From JAZGBC01 sp036444495 (GTDB taxonomy: Bacteria; Pseudomonadota; Alphaproteobacteria; Kiloniellales; J153): a stretch of DNA of 11,758 nt. The translations under genes and the position numbers were made by a program. Below, one piece after another: positions 7,586-11,758 of this stretch. The first letter of the stretch is position 1, and each line of letters begins with the position of its first letter. Below the pieces are notes generated by a model, which saw nothing but the letters and a program-made list of their open reading frames with translations, was not told the DNA's origin and ran no database searches. The stretch spans positions 1-11,758 of the forward strand of contig JAZGBC010000180.1 in assembly GCA_036444495.1 (NCBI GenBank), in the 5' to 3' direction.

Positions 7586-7849
7586 ATGACCCAGAATGAC
7601 CGATCCGACGAGCGGCGCGCCGATCCCAGGGCAAAAACCCTCAAGGGCGCCCAAATCGTGTATCGGGACGGCAACTGCGTGATGGACTGTCTCATCTCCA
7701 ACCTGTCCGAGGGCGGCGCCAAGCTCAAGCCCTCGGACATATTCGCCTGCCCCGATACCTTCGAACTGAGGATCAAGGATGCGCCGGCCCGGCGATGCCG
7801 GATCGTCCGAAGGTCGGGCAGCGAAGTAGCGGTGGAATTCTTGGAATAG
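7586..7849 (+). CDS. Small PilZ-domain protein, probable c-di-GMP receptor
   Basis: An 87-residue protein that is essentially one PilZ domain. Both c-di-GMP binding motifs are visible: RADPR near residues 11-15 (RxxxR, preceded by another Arg) and NLSEGG near 39-44 (N/DxSxxG). The closing strand CRIVRRSGSEVAVEF is typical. PilZ proteins change partner activity on binding the second messenger. It follows the cofactor gene by 18 nt with AAGAG at a suitable distance from the ATG, so cotranscription with the maturation genes is likely, though a functional link is unproven. The TAG stop is also the first stem bases of the palindrome at 7847-7877, so the gene ends at the edge of a repeat. The domain appears complete, but a longer ancestral tail could have been lost. 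Confidence 0.87.
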   Translation: MTQNDRSDERRADPRAKTLKGAQIVYRDGNCVMDCLISNLSEGGAKLKPSDIFACPDTFELRIKDAPARRCRIVRRSGSEVAVEFLE

Positions 7850-7877
7850 GGGGACACAATAATATTGTGTCCCCCTA
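7847..7877. repeat. Perfect palindrome (14-bp stem, 3-nt loop) overlapping the PilZ stop codon
   Basis: The stem arms 7847-7860 and 7864-7877 are perfect reverse complements (TAGGGGGACACAAT) around the loop AAT. The inner 29 nt (7848-7876) are the exact reverse complement of 11565-11593. Motifs of the GGGGGACACAAT type occur as dispersed palindromes in proteobacterial genomes and are often linked to REP-associated tyrosine transposases; no such transposase is in this window. The hairpin could block 3' exonucleases or slow RNA polymerase, but no T-run follows it, so it is not a standard intrinsic terminator. Confidence 0.85.
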
Positions 7878-7887
7878 ATTTCGCATG

Positions 7888-7976
7888 CTTCGACAGGCTC
7901 AGCATGAGGGCATGAATTAAGGCCTCACCCTGAGCTTGTCGAAGGGTGAGCTTCCTCATCCTGAGCTTGTCGAAGG
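7888..7976. repeat. REP-type repeat cluster, three units
   Basis: Three units of about 22 nt share the core CTGAGCTTGTCGAAG: one in reverse-complement orientation (7888-7909, CTTCGACAGGCTCAGCATGA) and two in direct orientation (7923-7944 and 7955-7976). The first and second units can pair into a hairpin. The cluster fills the gap between the convergent PilZ (+) and acidic-protein (-) genes and is the same family as 5081-5145. Open frames seen across it arise from the repeat sequence and are not genes. Confidence 0.8.
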
Positions 7977-8015
7977 ACGAGGGCGAGGCCCGTCCAGTGT
8001 GTTGGAATTGAACTG

Positions 8016-9218
8016 CTAGGAAGCCGCCGCCGCCTGATCCTCGGCCGGGTCTTCGGACTCCTCGGCCTCCGCAGTGGTTTCGGCCACCGGCTCCGCGGCC
8101 GGGTCAGGCTCCCCGCCACTCGGTTCCGCCTCCATGGAGGCGTTGGTCTCGTCCACCAGCTTGGTCACGCGGTCCATGATCTCGGCAAGGCTGGCCGGCT
8201 CGGCCGCGCCCGCCGGCTTCCCGTGGGCATCGGGCGCCGGTTCGGCGCCGTTGGGCGAGGCGAAGAGCTCGTCCTCGCCGCTCTCTTCCCCGGCCGTATC
8301 TTGCTCGCCCGGATCCTGCTCGGCCTCGGCTTCTTCGGCTACGATCTCGCCCGCCACCGCCACCATCTCGGCGGTCTCACCGGCGCTTTCATCGGCCAGA
8401 ATTTCCTCTTCCAGCTCCGCATTGGAGACCTCTTCGGCAGTATAGTCCGCCGCGGTCTCCTCGGCCGGTTCCTCGGCGGCGATCTCCTCGGCCGGTTCCT
8501 CGGCAGCGGTCTCCTCGGCCGGTTCCTCGGCGGTCATCTCCTCGGCCGGTTCCTCGGCGGCGATCTCCTCGGCCGGCTCTTCGGCGGTCATCTCCTCGGC
8601 CGGCTCCCCGGCGGCTATCTCTTGGGCCGGCTGTACTTCGGCTTCGGGAGCCACATCCACCAGGTCATCGGGAACCGCCTCCGGGTCCTCCGCCGCCATG
8701 GACCGCTCGGCTTCGGCTGCGAGATCGCCGGCCGCCCCATCCGTCTCCGGCGCGGCCGCCCCATCCGTCTCCGGCGCGGCCGCCCCATCCGTCTCCGGCG
8801 CGGCGCTACCCACGAGCGTGCTCACCTTGCTATCCAACTGAACCATGGCCTCGGCGAGCACGTCGCGGCTGCCGGCTTCGATCGCCCGGAGCAGGGAATG
8901 CAGCATGGCGCGCAGCTGCTCGTTCTCGTCCTCCTTGCGCAGGACGGTGGCCCTGAGTTCCTCGATCTCCGCAGCCTGGTGGGCAGAATCGGCGGCCTGA
9001 CCATCGATCTTGGCGTTCAGGGGCTCGATCTCGGCCTTGAGCCGTTCGACGGAGGAATTCTGCCGTTCGATCTCGCCCTGCTGGCCGCGGATGCGTTCAT
9101 CGACGGCGTTCATCAGCGCGATCAGGCGCTGGCTGTATTTGGCCTGCTGTTCGTCGATCAGACCGAAGCGGCCTTCCGCGTCGATCACGCGCTGCCGCAG
9201 TTCCTCAATACCACTCAT
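8016..9218 (-). CDS. Hypothetical coiled-coil protein with long acidic repeat region
   Basis: I do not recognise a named family. The 400-residue protein has four parts. Residues 1-125 are a predicted coiled coil rich in Glu, Gln, Leu and Ile (for example ENEQLRAMLHSLLRAIEAG). Residues 138-162 are three copies of AAAPETDG. Residues 199-258 hold about seven copies of a nine-residue unit of the type EEPAEEMTA. The remainder is Glu/Ala/Pro-rich, with one short amphipathic helix-like segment, LAEIMDRVTKLVDETNASME (343-362). There is no signal peptide or membrane segment and the charge is strongly negative, suggesting a cytosolic, oligomeric, largely disordered scaffold. ATG 9218 is preferred because GGACGG lies about 7 nt upstream and the coiled coil starts there; in-frame ATGs further upstream, the first at 9293, would add up to 25 residues. 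It lies 119 nt downstream of the hydrolase gene on the same strand. Confidence 0.8.
   Translation of the reverse strand: MSGIEELRQRVIDAEGRFGLIDEQQAKYSQRLIALMNAVDERIRGQQGEIERQNSSVERLKAEIEPLNAKIDGQAADSAHQAAEIEELRATVLRKEDENEQLRAMLHSLLRAIEAGSRDVLAEAMVQLDSKVSTLVGSAAPETDGAAAPETDGAAAPETDGAAGDLAAEAERSMAAEDPEAVPDDLVDVAPEAEVQPAQEIAAGEPAEEMTAEEPAEEIAAEEPAEEMTAEEPAEETAAEEPAEEIAAEEPAEETAADYTAEEVSNAELEEEILADESAGETAEMVAVAGEIVAEEAEAEQDPGEQDTAGEESGEDELFASPNGAEPAPDAHGKPAGAAEPASLAEIMDRVTKLVDETNASMEAEPSGGEPDPAAEPVAETTAEAEESEDPAEDQAAAAS
8450..8634 (-). repeat. 27-bp degenerate tandem repeats inside the acidic protein gene
   Basis: About seven units of 27 bp, each encoding nine residues of the form EEPAEE followed by MTA, IAA or TAA, cover roughly residues 199-258. 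The recurring core on the plus strand is CTCCTCGGCCGGTTCCTCGG. Units differ at few positions, and MTA, IAA and TAA variants alternate, pointing to duplication of blocks larger than one unit. The frame is kept throughout. Confidence 0.85.
8731..8802 (-). repeat. Three perfect 24-bp tandem repeats inside the acidic protein gene
   Basis: Positions 8731-8754, 8755-8778 and 8779-8802 are identical at every base and encode three copies of AAAPETDG. Complete identity, including third codon positions, indicates very recent expansion by slippage or unequal exchange, or ongoing homogenisation. This differs from the more diverged 27-bp repeats in the same gene. Confidence 0.92.
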
Positions 9219-9337
9219 CGCACAACCGTCCGTTTCATTGATGCCCCTTGGCATTGGGACAAAGAAAGGTTTGCAATTCGCTAACGGAGGCATTGGGGCC
9301 GCCCTGTTTTTTGGGCGGGAGGGCCGCGTGGGGGAAT

Positions 9338-10147
9338 CTATCCCTTGGGCGGGGCCTGCTGGCGCAGGAATTCGATGACCCGGCCCGGCACCTGGGGGAA
9401 GTCGTAGAGGTCGTTGTGCGAGCCCCGATCGAAGAGGAAATACTCCTTGGGCTCGGGGGCGGCCTCGAACAGGCGCCGGCTATAGCGCGGCGGCACGGTA
9501 CGGTCCCGCCCGCCGTGCACCACCAGGAGCGGCGCCCGGATGCCCGCAACGATATCCAGGGAATTCCAGCGGTCCAGTACCAGCCACCTGGCCGGCAGAT
9601 ACCAGTAGTGCAGCTGCGCCAGCTCGGCGATGGAGGTATAGGGGGCCTCCAATATGACCGCCGCCACCTCGCGCTCGACCGCCAGCTTGACCGCGATCCC
9701 GCTGCCCAGGGATTCGCCGTAGAGCACGGTGCGATCGGGGGCGATCCCCTGATCCGCCAGCCAGTCGAGCAGCCCCCGGGCATCGGCGGTCAGGCCCGCC
9801 TCGCTCGGCCGGCCCTGATTGCCGCCATAGCCCCGGTAACCCATCAGCAGCATGCCGTAGCCGGCCCGCAGGATCTCGGCCAGCTTGGGCACCCGGTCGC
9901 CCACGTTCCCCGCGTTGCCGTGGAAGACCACGACGACCGCCGCCCCGGGCTCCGTGGGCGGCCGGTACCAATGGGTCAGTCGAAGCCCGTCGTCCGTCTC
10001 GGTCTGGACCTCCTCGATCCCCGGCACGCCGACCGCGGCCGGGTTGGGAACGTCGCGTGAGGCCGGATACATCAGGCTGCGCTGGAACAGGAACACCGCG
10101 CCGGTGAAAAGCACGTAGGCGCCCAGCGTGGTCGTGATCAGACTCAT
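9338..10147 (-). CDS. Membrane-anchored alpha/beta hydrolase (BEM46/ABHD13-like)
   Basis: A 269-residue protein with an N-terminal membrane anchor (about residues 3-22), followed by FQRSLMYP, the usual start of this family, and a complete alpha/beta-hydrolase fold. The oxyanion-hole segment is HGNAGN (76-81), the nucleophile Ser146 lies in YGESLGSG, the acid is Asp215 in GGRDRTVP and the base His244 in GSHNDL. GYRGYGGNQGRPSE is also typical. It resembles BEM46/ABHD13-type serine hydrolases, for which the substrate is generally unknown; an esterase or thioesterase role is possible. The anchor suggests a bound enzyme, with the catalytic domain facing the cytoplasm or periplasm undetermined. The start at 10147 is favoured over an in-frame ATG at 10186 because AGGAAG lies at good spacing and the anchor begins there. 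It is divergent from the ATP-grasp gene and upstream of the acidic-protein gene. Confidence 0.9.
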   Translation of the reverse strand: MSLITTTLGAYVLFTGAVFLFQRSLMYPASRDVPNPAAVGVPGIEEVQTETDDGLRLTHWYRPPTEPGAAVVVVFHGNAGNVGDRVPKLAEILRAGYGMLLMGYRGYGGNQGRPSEAGLTADARGLLDWLADQGIAPDRTVLYGESLGSGIAVKLAVEREVAAVILEAPYTSIAELAQLHYWYLPARWLVLDRWNSLDIVAGIRAPLLVVHGGRDRTVPPRYSRRLFEAAPEPKEYFLFDRGSHNDLYDFPQVPGRVIEFLRQQAPPKG

Positions 10148-10163
10148 GTGCTTCTTCCTACGA

Positions 10164-10175
10164 GGCACTAGTGCC
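10164..10175. promoter_or_regulatory. Perfect 12-bp palindrome upstream of the hydrolase gene
   Basis: GGCACTAGTGCC is a perfect palindrome lying 17-28 bp before the hydrolase start, just upstream of its ribosome binding site. Its position would suit an operator or a leader-mRNA structure. Nothing else in the sequence supports a function, and a 12-bp palindrome can occur by chance. Confidence 0.2.
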
Positions 10176-10261
10176 CCCCGCTCCAATCAAGGGTAAGCCG
10201 GACCCAATAACGCTCTCTGATGCGATCCGCAATCACAAGCGCGTCATGGCCCTCTATTCTC

Positions 10262-10327
10262 TTGTCATTCGGGTGAGAATTCCTTAATTTAACATTCACG
10301 AAGGCGAAAAATGTCTATTTAACACTC
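10262..10327 (+). promoter_or_regulatory. AT-rich leader with possible promoter and paired 11-bp direct repeats ahead of the ATP-grasp gene
   Basis: In the divergent gap between the hydrolase and ATP-grasp genes, TTGTCA (10262-10267) is a good -35 candidate (5 of 6 matches), but the -10 region about 17 nt later (TAATTT) is weak. Two near-identical 11-mers follow, ATTTAACATTC (10287-10297) and ATTTAACACTC (10317-10327), exactly 30 bp apart or about three helical turns. This spacing would place regulator sites on one face of the DNA. The stretch is clearly more AT-rich than the genes around it. Confidence 0.35.
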
Positions 10328-10342
10328 AAACGTGGTGTTTAT

Positions 10343-11317
10343 ATGCCCCGCATCTACGTGCTGCACGAGAACAGCCCCTGGGTCGAGCCCCTGCGCGAGG
10401 CCTTTGCCGAGCACGGCCTGCCCTACGAGGAGTGGTTCCTGAACGAGGGTACCCTGTCCTTCGACCGGGAGCCGCCGCCCGGCGTCTTCTACAACCGCAT
10501 GAGCGCCTCCTCGCACACGCGCGGCCACCGCTACGCGCCGGAGCTCACCCAGGGTGTGCTCAACTGGCTCGAGGCCCACGACCGCCGGGTGGTCAACACC
10601 TCCCGGGCGCTCTACCTCGAGCTCAGCAAGCTGGCGCAGTACGCCGCCCTGGGGCGCGCCGGGGTCACGACCCCGCGCACCCTGGCCGCGGTGGGCCGGG
10701 AGCACGTGCTCGGCGCCGCCCGCGGCTTCGGTCCCGGGCCCTGTATCCTCAAGCCCAACCGGGGCGGCAAGGGCCTGGGCGTGCGGCTCTTCCATACCAT
10801 GGACGCCATGGCCGCCTATCTGGACGGCCCGGGCGCCGGCGAGGAAGCCCCGGTGGACGGGGTCTGGCTGATCCAGGACTACATCCGCCCGGCCGCGCCC
10901 TTCATTACCCGCTGCGAGTTCGTCGGCGGAAAATTCCTCTATGCGGTGCGGGTCGATACCAGCGACGGCTTCGAGCTCTGCCCGGCGGACGCCTGCAACG
11001 TGGAGAACGCCTTCCGCCCGACCGACGCGCCCAAGCCCAACAAGTTCACCATCGAGCGGGATTTCGCCCATCCGATCCTGGAAAACTACGAGCGCTTCCT
11101 CGCGGACAACGGGATCGAAGTCGCTGGAATCGAATTTATTACAGATCGTTCCGGCGAACTTTTCACCTATGACGTTAATACCAACACCAACTACAACGCC
11201 CAGGCCGAGGCCGAGGCGGAGGTGCCGCTCACCGGCATGCGCGCGGTCGCCCGCTTCCTGGGCGAGGAGTTGGCCAGGCTGCCCGCCCCCCGTCGGGCAA
11301 TCGCCGCGGCGGTGTGA
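10343..11317 (+). CDS. RimK-like ATP-grasp ligase, substrate unknown
   Basis: A 324-residue protein with a RimK-type ATP-grasp fold. A conserved N-terminal block YNRMSASSHTRGHRYAPE (50-67) is followed by the ATP-binding lysine and glycine-rich loop ILKPNRGGKGLGV (135-147), the hinge LIQDYI (176-181), and the metal-binding end with Glu264 and DVNTNTNYN (277-285). ATP-grasp ligases join a carboxylate to an amine or thiol through an acylphosphate. RimK itself adds glutamate to ribosomal protein S6, and relatives are often labelled alpha-L-glutamate ligases, but nothing here fixes the substrate. The ATG at 10343 has no strong ribosome binding site, only GTGGTG at 10332-10337. The gene is monocistronic, with its own leader and a strong terminator starting about 20 nt after the stop. 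No peptide precursor or peptidase gene adjoins it. Confidence 0.87.
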   Translation: MPRIYVLHENSPWVEPLREAFAEHGLPYEEWFLNEGTLSFDREPPPGVFYNRMSASSHTRGHRYAPELTQGVLNWLEAHDRRVVNTSRALYLELSKLAQYAALGRAGVTTPRTLAAVGREHVLGAARGFGPGPCILKPNRGGKGLGVRLFHTMDAMAAYLDGPGAGEEAPVDGVWLIQDYIRPAAPFITRCEFVGGKFLYAVRVDTSDGFELCPADACNVENAFRPTDAPKPNKFTIERDFAHPILENYERFLADNGIEVAGIEFITDRSGELFTYDVNTNTNYNAQAEAEAEVPLTGMRAVARFLGEELARLPAPRRAIAAAV

Positions 11318-11335
11318 CGCGATATCCCTGACGCG

Positions 11336-11387
11336 CGCGGCACACAAACCGGGGTCCCAGCGCCCCGGTTTTTTTGTGTGTGCCGCG
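11336..11387 (+). terminator. Strong intrinsic terminator after the ATP-grasp gene
   Basis: The inner stem AACCGGGG (11347-11354) pairs with CCCCGGTT (11363-11370) around an 8-nt loop, and a run of seven T spans 11369-11375. Outside it, 11336-11346 and 11377-11387 form a further perfect 11-bp pairing (CGCGGCACACA with TGTGTGCCGCG). The hairpin begins about 20 nt after the TGA of the ATP-grasp gene. On the other strand the run reads as A, with three A after the pairing side, so termination should be mainly in the plus direction. Confidence 0.88.
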
Positions 11388-11460
11388 AGGAGCGCACGAT
11401 AACCGACCGCCTGAATGCGCTGGCCGCGACGCACGGCGCCGGTGCGTGCCCGGGGCTGTA

Positions 11461-11710
11461 TCGGCAATCACACCCTCACCTGTCATCCCGGAAGCCGGTT
11501 TGCCTTAAATCTTCGATTTAAGCAGGCGAACCGAGCTATCCGGGATCTAGAGGCAGGGGAAATCAGGGGGACACAATATTATTGTGTCCCCCTGATTTCC
11601 TGGATCCCGGATCGCTGACTTTTCTCTCCAAATCTTGATCCCCGCCTTCGCGGGGACATGTTTGGAGAAAAGCCGCGTCCGGGATGACATGAAGCGGGTG
11701 TGATTGCCGA
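11461..11710. repeat. 250-bp composite palindromic element with terminal inverted repeats and three internal hairpins
   Basis: The ends 11461-11492 and 11678-11710 are inverted repeats. They match exactly over the outer 15 nt (TCGGCAATCACACCC) and the inner 12 nt (TGTCATCCCGGA), separated by a short non-matching stretch. Inside lie three hairpins. The first, 11485-11546, has outer arms ATCCCGGA/TCCGGGAT and a tip CTTAAATC-TTC-GATTTAAG. The second is the 20-bp palindrome at 11558-11600. The third runs from about 11604 to 11685, with arms ATCCCGGA/TCCGGGAT and CTTTTCTC..CCAAA/TTTGGAGAAAAG and a tip CCCCGC-CTTC-GCGGGG. It encodes no transposase, and the short open frames across it are repeat-derived. 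It lies between the convergent ATP-grasp and SDR genes, ending 6 bp before the SDR stop codon. It looks like a MITE-like or layered REP element. Confidence 0.85.
11558..11600. repeat. Perfect 20-bp-stem palindrome with 3-nt loop
   Basis: Arms 11558-11577 (GGAAATCAGGGGGACACAAT) and 11581-11600 are perfect reverse complements around the loop ATT. The central 29 nt (11565-11593) repeat 7848-7876 exactly in reverse complement. It is nested as the middle hairpin of the 11461-11710 element, flanked on both sides by CCGGGAT-type sequence, as if inserted into or between two older repeat units. Confidence 0.9.
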
Positions 11711-11716
11711 ATCATC

Positions 11717-11758
11717 CTAAGCCGCGGAAATACCGCCGTTGACGCTGATCGTCTGGCC
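11717..11758 (-). CDS. Short-chain dehydrogenase/reductase, last 13 codons (truncated by window edge)
   Basis: Read on the minus strand, the window's last 42 bases give GQTISVNGGISAA and a TAG stop. The GQTISVNGG motif is the near-universal C-terminal strand and turn of classical SDR oxidoreductases such as acetoacetyl-CoA and 3-oxoacyl-ACP reductases. Only this tail is present, so substrate and cofactor cannot be judged. It is convergent with the ATP-grasp gene, and the composite palindromic element ends 6 bp past its stop codon. Confidence 0.75.
   Translation of the reverse strand, partial: GQTISVNGGISAA

Noticed and set aside
6017..7654. 545-codon minus-strand open frame opposite the MoeA/MobA fusion
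   Set aside because: It is a shadow of a real gene with conserved motifs; its own translation is low-complexity Ala/Gly/Arg/His-rich.
8731..8802. Short regular repeats that could be mistaken for a CRISPR array
   Set aside because: The 24-bp units are contiguous without spacers, lie in frame in a coding sequence, and no cas genes are near.
8223..9284. 353-codon plus-strand open frame rich in GRFLGG/LLGR repeats, looking like a glycine-rich repeat protein
   Set aside because: It is the complement of the tandem repeats in the acidic protein. The minus-strand reading has a coherent coiled coil, a plausible ribosome binding site and typical acidic composition.
9299..9318. CCGCCC...GGGCGG hairpin with a T-rich loop between the hydrolase and acidic-protein genes
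   Set aside because: Read in the direction of transcription (minus) the loop is A-rich and no T-run follows the stem, so it is not a convincing terminator.
11415..11618. Plus-strand open frame of 67 codons with a CHPGSRFALNLRFKQ-type product
   Set aside because: It reads straight through the palindromic element. Products of this kind are repeat-derived false genes that recur wherever such repeats occur.

Overview
The window is GC-rich, densely coded DNA from a Gram-negative bacterium, almost certainly a member of the Pseudomonadota. The evidence is an outer-membrane lipoprotein with a clear lipobox inside a ydbH-ynbE-ydbL locus, REP-type intergenic palindromes, and a molybdenum-cofactor gene fused in a way I associate mainly with Alphaproteobacteria. 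The short PilZ protein also has an alphaproteobacterial look. I lean weakly to Alphaproteobacteria, but class cannot be settled from the sequence alone.

Left part (1-2350, + strand): the 3' part of a YdbH/AsmA-like intermembrane lipid-transport protein, then a YnbE-type lipoprotein and a YdbL (DUF1318) periplasmic protein. This is the conserved three-gene envelope operon in which YdbH spans the periplasm, YnbE docks it to the outer membrane and YdbL assists.

Centre (about 2415-7849, + strand): a probable operon behind its own sigma70-like promoter. It holds a MoxR/CoxD-type AAA+ ATPase, a CoxE-type VWA protein, the two halves of XdhC/CoxI as separate genes, a MoeA-like/MobA-like fusion, and a small PilZ protein. 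Spacings are 6 nt, a 4-nt ATGA overlap, a 158-nt gap carrying a REP inverted repeat, 10 nt and 18 nt. Together these are accessory genes for maturing a xanthine-oxidase/CO-dehydrogenase-family molybdoenzyme: cofactor nucleotide transfer, sulfuration/insertion by XdhC, and ATP-driven active-site assembly by CoxD/CoxE. No structural subunit of such an enzyme is in the window.

Right part: on the minus strand, a membrane-anchored alpha/beta hydrolase (10147-9338) followed by a coiled-coil, highly acidic, repeat-rich protein (9218-8016). Divergent from the hydrolase is a stand-alone RimK-like ATP-grasp ligase (10343-11317), closed by a strong intrinsic terminator. At the right edge, the last 13 codons of a minus-strand short-chain dehydrogenase are visible (11758-11717).

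Both convergent gene junctions (7850-8015 and 11318-11716) are filled with palindromic repeats. They share a 29-nt palindrome present as exact reverse complements. At 7847 it starts on the stop codon of the PilZ gene. At 11558 it sits inside a 250-bp composite element with inverted-repeat ends and three internal hairpins. No tRNA, rRNA, CRISPR array or transposase gene was seen.
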